Source of the DNA: Candidatus Defluviilinea gracilis
GTDB taxonomy: Bacteria; Chloroflexota; Anaerolineae; Anaerolineales; Villigracilaceae
DNA length: 64,000 bases
NCBI GenBank assembly: GCA_016716235.1
Contig: JADJWS010000001.1
Coordinates: forward strand, 868,001 to 932,000
Direction: 5' to 3'
Shown here in pieces: positions 40,954-49,032 of the stretch; within the stretch, counting starts at the first letter, position 1; every line of letters starts with the position of its first letter. Under the pieces are notes generated by a model, which was not told the origin of the DNA, searched no databases, and saw only the letters and a list, made by a program, of their open reading frames with translations. The translations under genes and the position numbers were made by a program.

Positions 40954-41928
40954 TCAACGAGTGATGCTGTTTGCCTGCTTCAAAATATCGTCGGATACTT
41001 CGACACCGTACGCCTGGGCGGCTTTGAGGTTGACGAAGAGATAGTATTCAGCCGTTTCCACCGGTGTGTTGGCTGGCTTTGCGCCTTTGAAAATTCGGTC
41101 TACGATTTGGGCGCCCTGTTCGGCTTGACCGGAAAATGTGGTGGTGTAGTCGGTGATTGGGAATGTTGTATCTCCGCCGCGCCCAGTGGCGAAGATGGGG
41201 ACATCGTATTGGTCGGCTTGCGCGACAAGCATATCCAAGCCGGCTTCGAGGTTTGCCGAAAGCAGTCCGATGAAAATAATCGTATCATCCGGCAGGGTTT
41301 CCACCGCCGCGGCCATCTTTTCTGGGGTGGTCACCGCGCTGGCGGGTAGCAACTCCACTCCCTGTTGTGGGATTCCGTCAAAGAGGCTTTGCATGACCAT
41401 TACGATAAACGGATCATCAGGGTTGTAGGGAATATAAACATATTGGGTCTCCGGCATAACCTTGAGCGCCCACTCCAAGGCTTTATCTGCCCGGTTCACC
41501 ACTTGGATGCCGGTCACATTGCCGCCAGGATTGGCGACGCTTTGCACTACGCCTTCTTCCACTGGATTGATGACCGGGTCGAACACAACCGGGATGTCTG
41601 TTCCTTCCACGGCTGATTTGGCGGCTTTGGTGGGCAGGGTTCCAATCGTAAAGATCAGGTCCACGTTCTGTTCCACCAGTCTTTTTGCTTCAGCATCGAA
41701 CGCCGCCTGGTCGCCTCCTGTCACTTCTTCATTATAGACGTAGGTAATGTTCTCTCCTTCCACATAGCCCAGTTCGGTCATTGAGGTTTTGAACCCATCG
41801 TAGGCAGGCGCCAGCCACGCCAACTCCATGATCACCCCAACCGTATAGGTCTTGGGTTTTGCCACTCCGCAACCAGCAAGGAGGAGGCTGATGACCAACA
41901 GAGAGAATACAATTCGTTTTGCGAACAT
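40954..41928 (-). CDS. ABC transporter substrate-binding lipoprotein (TrpX-like)
   Basis: 324 aa. Lipobox LLLAGC gives a lipidated Cys at residue 20. The mature part is the ABC_sub_bind fold: YTVGVIMELAWLAPAYDGFK, IFTIGTLPTKAAKSAVEG, IPVVFDPVINPVEEGVV, NPGGNVTGIQVV. Proteins of this family bind tryptophan, tyrosine or related ligands and usually precede permease and ATPase genes. None are here. The proximity of a tyrosine phenol-lyase hints at an aromatic amino acid ligand. AAGGAG precedes the ATG; a 5-bp inverted repeat actac/gtagt (41952-41966) lies in the leader. Confidence 0.87.
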   Translation of the reverse strand: MFAKRIVFSLLVISLLLAGCGVAKPKTYTVGVIMELAWLAPAYDGFKTSMTELGYVEGENITYVYNEEVTGGDQAAFDAEAKRLVEQNVDLIFTIGTLPTKAAKSAVEGTDIPVVFDPVINPVEEGVVQSVANPGGNVTGIQVVNRADKALEWALKVMPETQYVYIPYNPDDPFIVMVMQSLFDGIPQQGVELLPASAVTTPEKMAAAVETLPDDTIIFIGLLSANLEAGLDMLVAQADQYDVPIFATGRGGDTTFPITDYTTTFSGQAEQGAQIVDRIFKGAKPANTPVETAEYYLFVNLKAAQAYGVEVSDDILKQANSITR

Positions 41929-42222
41929 AATGGTTTTCTCCTTTTGAATAAACTACCACGAGTAGTAATATTGTAAAACCAATCTACTTGATGCAACTTT
42001 TAAAATAGTAAGCTAACAAACCCGTAAATTACGCCAAACAGAAAGCCGATGGATTGAATCACTCAGAGGCTTGGAATCTTGCTTCGCCATCCCACAGTAA
42101 AGAATCCGTCACTACTTCCTCTCCACCCTTCGACAGGCTCAGGACAAGTTTGGAGCCCTTAGTAACTATCTCAAAACTCTTTGAGGGCATATAATTTCAG
42201 TGCCAACAAAGGAAACCCAACG

Positions 42223-42924
42223 ATGAAGAAAAAGACGCCACTACCCACTATCTGGGAGGTTCCCGATGAATTATGGAAGCGCATGGAACCGCTCATCTTG
42301 GAATTTGACCCACCCAAAGAAACGGGCAGACCGCGCATCCATCCGCGCAATGTTTTGGATGCCTTGATTTTTCGGATGCGCACGGGGTGTCAATGGAATC
42401 ACATTCCACGCGTGTATGGCGATGATTCTACAATTCATCGAACGTTCCAACATTGGGTGGAAATCGATTTGTTTCCCAAGCTTTGGGCATTGTTGCTGGA
42501 GGAATGTGAAGAACTGGGGCTGGTGGATTGGGAATGGCAAGCCGCGGATGGCACGCTGGGCAAGGCTCGTTCGGGAGGCGATGAAATTGGAGCCAACCCG
42601 ACAGATCGAGGCAAAAACGGCTCGAAAAAGAGCCTTTTGACGGATCGGTTGGGCGGGCCGCTTGCGATTATTGTCGCGGGGGCAAATGTTCACGATACGA
42701 AGTTGTTGGACAAAACGATTGAAGCCATTGTGGTGGAACGACCGAAAGTAACGAAAGCAAAGCCTCAACATCTTTGTTTGGACAAAGGCTATGACAACCC
42801 AACAGGCAAGGCGGCGATAGAGAAGCACCGCTATACGGGGCATGTTCGCCGTATTGGTGAAGAGAAGTTGAGCAGGGGTAAAAAAAGCATCCTGCTCGAC
42901 GATGGGTGGTGGAAAGAACGTTAG
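42223..42924 (+). CDS. IS5-family transposase, frame A
   Basis: The ATG at 42223 follows AAAGGA. The product MKKKTPLPTIWEVPDELWKR ends at 42924 in the zero frame. N-terminal DNA-binding region RPRIHPRNVLDALIFRMRTG and the first two catalytic acids (Asp in AADGTLGK, Asp in LCLDKGYDN) are present. The catalytic Glu lies in the next frame. At 42880-42886 there is a run of seven A followed by G; a -1 slip there gives GKKKHPARRWVVERTLAWL, joining the frames. Without slippage the protein is inactive. Alternatively, this is a decayed copy. Confidence 0.85.
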   Translation: MKKKTPLPTIWEVPDELWKRMEPLILEFDPPKETGRPRIHPRNVLDALIFRMRTGCQWNHIPRVYGDDSTIHRTFQHWVEIDLFPKLWALLLEECEELGLVDWEWQAADGTLGKARSGGDEIGANPTDRGKNGSKKSLLTDRLGGPLAIIVAGANVHDTKLLDKTIEAIVVERPKVTKAKPQHLCLDKGYDNPTGKAAIEKHRYTGHVRRIGEEKLSRGKKSILLDDGWWKER

Positions 42925-43049
42925 CATGGTTATCCAAGTGTCGCGGCTTGTTGATCCGTTACGAAAAGAAAGCGAAAAACTATCTCGCCCTGCTTCAGTT
43001 TGCCTGCGCTATGCTTTGGTTTCGCAGATTGGCTCAGAATGCCTTTTGA
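42887..43049 (+). CDS. IS5-family transposase, frame B (C-terminal part)
   Basis: Open in the -1 frame after the A7 run: HPARRWVVERTLAWLSKCRG, RYEKKAKNYLALLQFACAML, ending AQNAF at 43049. WVVERTLAWLSKCRGL is the universal C-terminal signature of this transposase family and carries the DDE glutamate (in VERT). It has no start codon of its own and must be made as a fusion with frame A. Confidence 0.8.
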
Positions 43050-43062
43050 GATAATTTCTTAG

Positions 43063-43549
43063 AGCGCTGCTCGAAGGGGGAAAAGGGCGCGCCGATTATT
43101 CAAGCGAATCGGGGTGAGGTCTCAAAACCCTCCTCCGTCTCCTCCAGGGGGAGAAGCTAAAAACCATCCTCAAACAAACCGTTGACTTGGAAATTCATCA
43201 TCGTCATCACGCAGAAAAGGACTCGCCACCCTGAACTCCCTTGAGAGAGAGGCTAACGGATGAGCCGATTGCTCAAGGGAATCGGGGGTGAGGTACTCAA
43301 ATCCCTCTCCCCTCTCTCCTGATGAACTTTGAGAAAATAACCTCGTATTCTGTGTAGGGCGCGTTCTCTTACGACAACCACACGATTACTCTTCACCGCG
43401 CCGAAGCAGAAGAAGACGGAGGATTACGTGACGGGGAGGTTTGGATGATGAAAAGTAAGTTCTTTAACCGCTAAGCGCGCGAAGTTCGCCAAGAAGAACT
43501 TTTTAAATCTTTGCGTGCTTGGCGAACTTGGCGGTGAAAGATGCTCTTG
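43063..43549. repeat. 487-bp decayed repeat spacer
   Basis: Holds two degenerate copies of the palindromic family seen in folP (about 43087-43160 and 43221-43322: gccgattgctcaagggaatc, ccctctcccctctctcctga). It also holds a short peptide-like relic in the plus frame (SYDNHTITLHRAEAEEDGG, about 43369-43450) of unknown parentage, and the CCGCTAAGCGCGCGAAG repeat (43465-43536). No intact gene. Confidence 0.65.
43465..43536. repeat. CCGCGAAGCGCGCGAAG-type repeat, copy 2
   Basis: ccgctaagcgcgcgaagttc ... ctttgcgtgcttggcgaact. It is the counterpart of 1614-1690 and forms a long imperfect stem (gttcgccaag/cttggcgaac). Confidence 0.7.
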
Positions 43550-44803
43550 TTATCCCTGCACGACCCCAAGATTCTTCCAATCAGTATACATGGGGAACAC
43601 ATCAACCAGCGCGGGATTCTTCAATCGTTTTTCGACAACTTCTCCCAACACATCGCGGTAATCGGTGGTGATGTTGAGGTCTATGCCTTCATACAGATTC
43701 TCTGGCGCGAGACCAGGCCATTGACCATAAACTTTTCCGCCGTTCACGCCGCCGCCGAGGACGAACATGCAGTTGCCGTGTCCGTGATCGGTGCCGTCGG
43801 AGGCGTTTTCTTTCACGCGCCGCCCAAACTCAGACATCGTCACGATGGTCACGTTCTTTGCCCTATCGCCGAGATCGTGATACAGCGAAGCCAAGCCCGA
43901 TGAAAATTCGTTGAGCAACGTGGGCAATTCGCCTTCGAGTTGTCCCTGCTGGTTGTGCGTGTCCCAGCCGCCGATGTCCACGCACGCGACTTCGAGTCCG
44001 ATCTCGGCTTTGGCAATTTGCGCGACTTGTTTCATCGCCATGCCGAATTCCGTTTCGGGGTATGCCGCCCCGCCCGAAGGCGTGTAATTGTTTACGTCAA
44101 TCTTGTCGAGAATGTTCACCGCGTTAAAAGTTTCCACCGCGTCCCCATCCAGCGACGAGCCAAGGTTATATAACGACTCGAGTCTTGCGCGGATCTCCGT
44201 CAGTTGAGAAACATCACCCTGCAAGTGAAAATCCGAAATGGATTTGAGAGTCGTGACGGGGATCGGTCCGCGCAGGGCGGCTTGCATCACGCCTCCCATG
44301 CCGATCGCGCGGAAGGGCGATTCATTCTGCCAGGGGGCTGTCTGCAAGTGGCGACCGATCCAGCCTGTGGGAATTGATTTCTCGCCTGGCGTGCCGCGCT
44401 CCATGTAGTCCATGGCGTCGAAGTGAGAGTGAGTCGGGTCGGGCGAACCAACCGCATGGACGAGGGCGAGCGTCTTTTCATCCCAAAGATCTTTGAGCGG
44501 ACGAAGCGAGGGATGCAGTCCGAAAAATCCATCGAGGTCAATTCCAGTTTTGTCGCTTCCATCTTCGGGTTCGGGGATCGCGAGCGCGGAACGATTCTCG
44601 TAATAATGCGGGTCGCCGTGCGGGATGACCGCGCTGATGCCGTCCATGCCGCCGCGTTGGAAAACGACGACGAGGATGTCGCCAGCAGGCTGGACGCCTT
44701 GCGGCGCGAACGCCATGCGCGGCATCCATGCGGGGAGCGCGGGCGCGACCGCGAAACTGCCAGCGAGTTTGAGAAAATCTCTGCGTGAAATTTGTGTGTT
44801 CAT
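43550..44803 (-). CDS. DUF1501 family Tat-exported protein
   Basis: 417 aa. Tat signal SRRDFLKLAGSFAVAPALPA with RR at 6-7. The mature region reads ILVVVFQRGGMDGISAVIPH, LVHAVGSPDPTHSHFDAMDY, CVDIGGWDTHNQQGQ, TMSEFGRRVKENASDGTDHG, the DUF1501 pattern, a sulfatase/phosphatase-like fold of unknown substrate. It is exported folded. DUF1501 genes nearly always sit beside DUF1800 genes, as here, and the two products probably act together. The 476-bp gap to the DUF1800 gene is unusually large and consists of repeats. Confidence 0.9.
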   Translation of the reverse strand: MNTQISRRDFLKLAGSFAVAPALPAWMPRMAFAPQGVQPAGDILVVVFQRGGMDGISAVIPHGDPHYYENRSALAIPEPEDGSDKTGIDLDGFFGLHPSLRPLKDLWDEKTLALVHAVGSPDPTHSHFDAMDYMERGTPGEKSIPTGWIGRHLQTAPWQNESPFRAIGMGGVMQAALRGPIPVTTLKSISDFHLQGDVSQLTEIRARLESLYNLGSSLDGDAVETFNAVNILDKIDVNNYTPSGGAAYPETEFGMAMKQVAQIAKAEIGLEVACVDIGGWDTHNQQGQLEGELPTLLNEFSSGLASLYHDLGDRAKNVTIVTMSEFGRRVKENASDGTDHGHGNCMFVLGGGVNGGKVYGQWPGLAPENLYEGIDLNITTDYRDVLGEVVEKRLKNPALVDVFPMYTDWKNLGVVQG

Positions 44804-45279
44804 TCGTTGTCCTTTGTGTGATTCTTAGCCACAGAGTTCTCTGAGAAAAGAATTTGGAACTCAATGCTCTCGGTGTCCTCTATGGCTGATCTTTGCACGA
44901 CCAACTTACCTCAATACATGCCCGTTCTAATCCCGAAGGGATGGCAATGTTATAGAAAATAGCGATTGTGGATTCAAATCCCGAAGCGTCGCGTGGCGCC
45001 GTGGCGACAGATGACATTTCTTTGACGCACTGACACCCCTTCGGGGTTGAATGTGATACATCCTTCATTACTATAATCATTTGACCCCTTTGGGGTCTCA
45101 CGATTTCTCCGCAAGGTGAGTTATCTCATCTGATGTTACGCAAGAACGCTCCTGATCGTGAAATATTTTTTGTGAGAGTGACTACCGTCCACGAATAAAG
45201 CCACGAATTCTCGAATGGCGACGCGCCTATTCGTTTATTCGTGAGTATTCGTGGATGGTTTGCTACTGCATAACATCAC
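44804..45279. repeat. 476-bp repeat spacer between DUF1501 and DUF1800
   Basis: Contains a ccacagag element (44828-44885), a CCCGAAGGGG-type compound element (44929-45100) and an inverted word pair gtccacgaata/tattcgtggat (45188-45256) around an acgaattctcgaat centre. No gene and no clear promoter is seen. Confidence 0.7.
44929..45100. repeat. CCCGAAGGGG-type element, copy 4 (compound)
   Basis: Words aatcccgaagggatggcaat and aatcccgaagc, then gacaccccttcggggttgaa and ctataatcatttgacccctt. The layout is the same as 34551-34722: direct words, then inverted words with tataatcattt between. Confidence 0.75.
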
Positions 45280-46797
45280 TTACCTCATCTGAAAATGCGG
45301 CGAGCCGAGGATCAAGCCCGCGATGGAGGGAATATCTTTATCGAGATCACCCGAAGATGCGAAGTCAACAAGAATCGCGCGGGCATTATCGGGCAAACGT
45401 TGACCGAGGAATTGCAGGCTCAACACGTCAACAACATCTTCGGCAGAGGCGGCGTCGCGGGTCAAATTTTTCAAGTCCACTTCCATGCCGCGGATCTGAT
45501 TCGAGGTGAGGAGCAAGCCGAAGTTCCAACGGTCGAGCAAGCCGCTCGTTGTTGACCAATATTCTTCGTTGTCGGGGAAACCGTTGGGCGGCGACCACGT
45601 GAACGGAACCTGCCCGAGCAGGCGCAGATGTTCTTGAATCTTGCGTCCATTGCGCCCGTTGACTGTCAGAGTTGCATCGGTGAGCCGCAAAGTCGAAATG
45701 AAGAAGTCCAACGGCTTCTTGAATTTTTGTCCCGCCGATGACTTGAACGAATCGGATTGAACGATCGCGCGCAGAAGCGAACGGACATCACCGTCAGTTT
45801 GGGTAAAGACTTGCGCGAGCGAGTCCACAACTTCAGGTGAGGGTGAATCGGAAATGAATCGCACCGCCAGTTTATGGCTGATGAACTTCGCCGCGCTGGG
45901 ATGACTCGCCAGCATATCGAGGATCATCATGCCCTCGTCTTCGCCGCCAGAGGAGATCATCATGCCGAGAACATGTTTTTCTCCACTGTTGTGAATCTCA
46001 GGATTGAAGAAGTACGTGCCAGGTTCCTTTTTTCGATCGCGCGGACTAACCACCGTCCAGCCTGTGAGGGCGCGCGCCACCTCTTCGACATCATGATGCG
46101 AGTATCCCGAGTCCACACCGATGCTGTGTAATTCCATTAACTCGCGCGCATAATTTTCATTCGGCGCTGTGCCGATGCTGGTCGCCTGATCGAGAAAGAC
46201 CAACATGGCGGGGCTATGCGCGGAAGCGTGTAACAGGTCACTGAATTTTGCAAACGCGTTCGGGCGGATGGTCTTGAGGTCGTCATCGGTCTTTAAAGTT
46301 TTACATGCGTTCTTCGCAATGTAGATGCTGAAGTGATTTCCCCAAAAATCCACCATCGTTTCAAAGAGTTGACGTTCGCTGTATCGCTGGCGGAGCAGAG
46401 TTGCTGTGATCAACTCCTGCACGGGCAAGCCTTTTTTCTCCAATCTGAATCGCTCAGCAGGAGTCATGCTGAATGTGGTGAACTGATCCATCATCTTATC
46501 GGTCGCGTCATCGGGAATCGATTCGGGGAAAAGTTGTTCTTCGATGAATGCGGAGAGTCCGATGCGTTTCGCTTTCTCGATCATCGCGGGCGTGGCGCCA
46601 AATGTCATTCGCTTCAACGTGTGAACGAGCAAGGCTTCATCATCGAGCGGTTGAGGCGGCAGGGTTGGGAACGCAGTCCCGACAGGCGCGGCTGTCGGTG
46701 TGTGCGTCATCATCTCGTTCGGCGCGCAGGAGGCGAGCGCGGTCCATGCGGCGAACATGCCAGACATTTTGAGAAAATCGCGGCGGGTGAGGGTCAT
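45280..46797 (-). CDS. DUF1800 family Tat lipoprotein
   Basis: 505 aa from the ATG at 46797 (AAGGAG 5 bases upstream); the upstream in-frame ATG is rejected. The signal TRRDFLKMSGMFAAWTALAS C combines a Tat motif with a lipobox Cys at 24, followed by a Thr/Pro linker. Mature motifs are LLVHTLKRMTFGATPAMIEK, LRQRYSERQLFETMVDFWGN, NENYARELMELHSIGVDSGY and NGFPDNEEYWSTTSG, all DUF1800. Function is not established; the family is paired with DUF1501 in many phyla. Confidence 0.9.
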   Translation of the reverse strand: MTLTRRDFLKMSGMFAAWTALASCAPNEMMTHTPTAAPVGTAFPTLPPQPLDDEALLVHTLKRMTFGATPAMIEKAKRIGLSAFIEEQLFPESIPDDATDKMMDQFTTFSMTPAERFRLEKKGLPVQELITATLLRQRYSERQLFETMVDFWGNHFSIYIAKNACKTLKTDDDLKTIRPNAFAKFSDLLHASAHSPAMLVFLDQATSIGTAPNENYARELMELHSIGVDSGYSHHDVEEVARALTGWTVVSPRDRKKEPGTYFFNPEIHNSGEKHVLGMMISSGGEDEGMMILDMLASHPSAAKFISHKLAVRFISDSPSPEVVDSLAQVFTQTDGDVRSLLRAIVQSDSFKSSAGQKFKKPLDFFISTLRLTDATLTVNGRNGRKIQEHLRLLGQVPFTWSPPNGFPDNEEYWSTTSGLLDRWNFGLLLTSNQIRGMEVDLKNLTRDAASAEDVVDVLSLQFLGQRLPDNARAILVDFASSGDLDKDIPSIAGLILGSPHFQMR

Positions 46798-46899
46798 ATC
46801 AACTCCTTGCGCCAAGTGTAAAGGGATTCCTTGAAAAGGCAATTACCCCGCTGTAAAATCTTTGTAAAAAACGCAGGTTCCATTTCCCCGTTCTCGCAT

Positions 46900-46936
46900 T
46901 TGACCGATTTCCGTTCCGTAAGTACAATGTGCTTAC
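46900..46936 (+). promoter_or_regulatory. mazEF promoter and operator
   Basis: TTGACC (46900-46905), 17-base spacer, TACAAT (46923-46928). The inverted repeat gtaagtaca/tgtgcttac (46918-46936) covers the -10 box, in line with autorepression by the antitoxin complex. Confidence 0.72.
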
Positions 46937-46954
46937 ACAACAGGAAAGGCAGTT

Positions 46955-47212
46955 ATGAACTCCATTAGAACCCAGGTAGTGAAGATCGGCAATTCGCGCG
47001 GTGTTCGCATCCCCAAACCCTTCATCGATCAAACGCGCCTCGGCAACGAAGTAGAGATCGCCGTCCAACGAGGGACGATCGTCATTCGTTCTATTTCGCG
47101 TCCGCGCAACGGCTGGGCTGAGCAATTCCGCGCCATGGCGGAACAAGGCGACGATCAGTTGCTCGATAAACCGACGCAAACAAAGTGGGATAGAAGCGAA
47201 TGGGTATGGTAG
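46955..47212 (+). CDS. mazE: MazE/AbrB-type antitoxin
   Basis: 85 aa: RTQVVKIGNSRGVRIPKPFI at residues 5-24 is the SpoVT/AbrB swapped-hairpin DNA-binding motif, and the C-terminal TQTKWDRSEWVW is a typical toxin-contacting tail. AGGAAAGG precedes the ATG. It overlaps mazF by 13 bases. Confidence 0.92.
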   Translation: MNSIRTQVVKIGNSRGVRIPKPFIDQTRLGNEVEIAVQRGTIVIRSISRPRNGWAEQFRAMAEQGDDQLLDKPTQTKWDRSEWVW

Positions 47213-47529
47213 TCAAACGATTCGAAGTCTATCTTGTCAGTCTCGACCCCACCAAAGGCAGGGAGATCAAAAAGACTCGCCCCTGCCTGATCGTTTCACC
47301 CAATGAAATGAACGAGCACATTTCCACGGTGATTATCGCGCCGATGACAACGCGCGGTCACGCATACCCCACTCGAGTCGCATGCGCATTTCAAGGCAAG
47401 CGAGGTCAGATCGTTCTCGACCAGATTCGCACGGTGGATAAAGTTCGTCTCGTGAAGCGCCTGGGACAGATTAGCACAACGACACAAAAAGAAGTCCTTG
47501 CGCTTTTGGCTGAAATGTTCGCAGAATAA
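47200..47529 (+). CDS. mazF: MazF/PemK mRNA interferase toxin
   Basis: 109 aa. VKRFEVYLVSLDPTKGREIK KTRPCLIVSPNEMN at the N-terminus contains the conserved Arg; VIIAPMTTRG and KRGQIVLDQIRTVDK carry the Thr/Ser and basic residues of the RNA-cleavage site. Sequence-specific endoribonuclease, neutralised by MazE. The start may be ATG 47200 or 47206. It ends 8 bp before the converging nicotinate phosphoribosyltransferase. Confidence 0.92.
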   Translation: MGMVVKRFEVYLVSLDPTKGREIKKTRPCLIVSPNEMNEHISTVIIAPMTTRGHAYPTRVACAFQGKRGQIVLDQIRTVDKVRLVKRLGQISTTTQKEVLALLAEMFAE

Positions 47530-47536
47530 ATTCCCC

Positions 47537-48880
47537 TCACCATACGCGTTCCAAATTTTCATTCGCCAAAGGTCTTCGCCCGATCTTTGCCATGTCCACC
47601 CATTCGCCGTGAAGTTTCACGCGCACCACGTCGGCGGTGAAATCCGTCACGGTGCCGCCGTTGTTGTTGAATAGCCACGAACCCACCGCGTAAATATCGG
47701 CAGGGACTCCCAACTTCTCGAACTTGCGGATCTTCTCGGGAGCGAACCCGCCCGAGACGACGATCTTGACATTGCGACAATACTCACGCGCCGCGTCTTT
47801 CCAGACGGGGGGTATGCTCCAGTTTTCCCAAGCCGAATCCAACCCCTGACGGACGTTGAACACCAGCCGCGGGTTCACTCCCAGATCGAGCGCGGGGTCG
47901 CCCAGCGGTTCGACAGACACATCGCGCAAAGTTCCACTCGTGTCCAAACGGACTCCGTACAAAATATATTTCGAGGCTTCCGCTTCATCGCCGAGGTCGC
48001 ACAACTCTTTATACTTCGCAAACATTTTTTCCATCACACGCTGAGTATCGCCCACCGAATCGTTGTTGAAGTCCACCAGCGCAATGCGCGGGATGCCAGC
48101 AGGCAGGATGCGCGAGAATTGCATCATCGCTTCCGCTGTGTCGCCGAGGAAGGATGCGATCGCCGCGTGCGCGACCGTTCCGCCGCCCGCGCCGCCCCAC
48201 CAATCGCCTTGCGCGTCGGTCGAAACATATGAACTGATCTCGTGCGAGTGATCTGCATTGAAGCGTTTGATGGCGATATTGTAGGCGTATCCATCCGCGG
48301 CTTGGACTTCGTGCAGATCGAACCGCGCAGGGAAAAATAGGACTGGCTTGCCGCGCGCGGCGGTCAGCGTTTCGTAGACATTGGTTGCCACGCGACTCGA
48401 ACGAGTCAACACGCCCAGCGACGGCGTTTCAAGCAACGCGAAATCGCGATACCGCCCGCGCACCTTGATAACAGGCTCCGCGTTCAACGGGTTGCCATCC
48501 GATTTGACCACCGTCCCATCGTGGACCGCCCACACTTCGAGTTTGTCTGACGTGTCTACAAAAGTATCGCCATCCCAATACCCCGTACAATGACGGAGCA
48601 TCGCCAGCGATTTATCAATGCCGACAACGATCGTGTTGCCAAGTCGGCGCGTGAACCATTGCATCTCCACTTCGATGTCGCCAACTTCGATGTTCTTCGC
48701 GGAAACATCGACAGGCAAATTATGCTTTTGACCGGAATAGATATATTTTTCTGAGGCGAGCGCGGTGAGCATCCGCCCGATGTTCTCGAAATATTTGTCC
48801 GAGTACCAGCCGCGGCGCATGCGTTCGATATCGAGTTTGAAGGTGTCGTTGGTGAGGCGGGAGAGGTTGAAGATGGTCAT
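47537..48880 (-). CDS. pncB: Nicotinate phosphoribosyltransferase
   Basis: 447 aa. LTNDTFKLDIERMRRGWYSD K at the N-terminus, GRYRDFALLETPSLGVLTRS, the phosphoribosyl site around KIVVSGGFAPEKIRKFEKLG (about 372-391) and the C-terminal YAVGSWLFNNNGGTVTDFTA fit this enzyme family. It makes nicotinate mononucleotide from nicotinate and PRPP in the Preiss-Handler NAD route. The neighbouring nicotinamidase-like gene, on the same strand, could supply nicotinate. Confidence 0.88.
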   Translation of the reverse strand: MTIFNLSRLTNDTFKLDIERMRRGWYSDKYFENIGRMLTALASEKYIYSGQKHNLPVDVSAKNIEVGDIEVEMQWFTRRLGNTIVVGIDKSLAMLRHCTGYWDGDTFVDTSDKLEVWAVHDGTVVKSDGNPLNAEPVIKVRGRYRDFALLETPSLGVLTRSSRVATNVYETLTAARGKPVLFFPARFDLHEVQAADGYAYNIAIKRFNADHSHEISSYVSTDAQGDWWGGAGGGTVAHAAIASFLGDTAEAMMQFSRILPAGIPRIALVDFNNDSVGDTQRVMEKMFAKYKELCDLGDEAEASKYILYGVRLDTSGTLRDVSVEPLGDPALDLGVNPRLVFNVRQGLDSAWENWSIPPVWKDAAREYCRNVKIVVSGGFAPEKIRKFEKLGVPADIYAVGSWLFNNNGGTVTDFTADVVRVKLHGEWVDMAKIGRRPLANENLERVW

Positions 48881-48894
48881 GGGGGGAGGGGAGT

Positions 48895-48985
48895 AATTGG
48901 TAAGTGGTAATTGAGGAGGGGTGGAGAATTGGGAGAATTAGAGAATTGGAGGATTGAGATTAGAGACTGGAGATTGGAGGCTGAT
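48895..48985. repeat. Degenerate GAGAATTAGAGAATTGGAGG spacer
   Basis: Purine-rich phrase repeats ggtaattgaggaggggtgga, gagaattggaggattgagat, agactggagattggaggctg. The phrase agactggagattg also occurs inside the GT2 gene (7321-7346) and at 26750. No gene is present. Confidence 0.65.
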
Positions 48986-49032
48986 GTGGGTTACAAGTTA
49001 CTACGTGCTTACCTGTCTACTTGTTTCCTTGT

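Larger units (their letters stand above)
42163..43058 (+). mobile_element. IS5-family insertion sequence
   Basis: About 896 bp with imperfect terminal inverted repeats: taactatctcaaaa at the left and ttttgagataatttc at the right. It is flanked by the direct repeat TTAG (42159-42162 and 43059-43062), which fits the YTAR target of the IS5 group. It encodes one transposase in two frames joined by a poly-A frameshift site. Confidence 0.85.
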
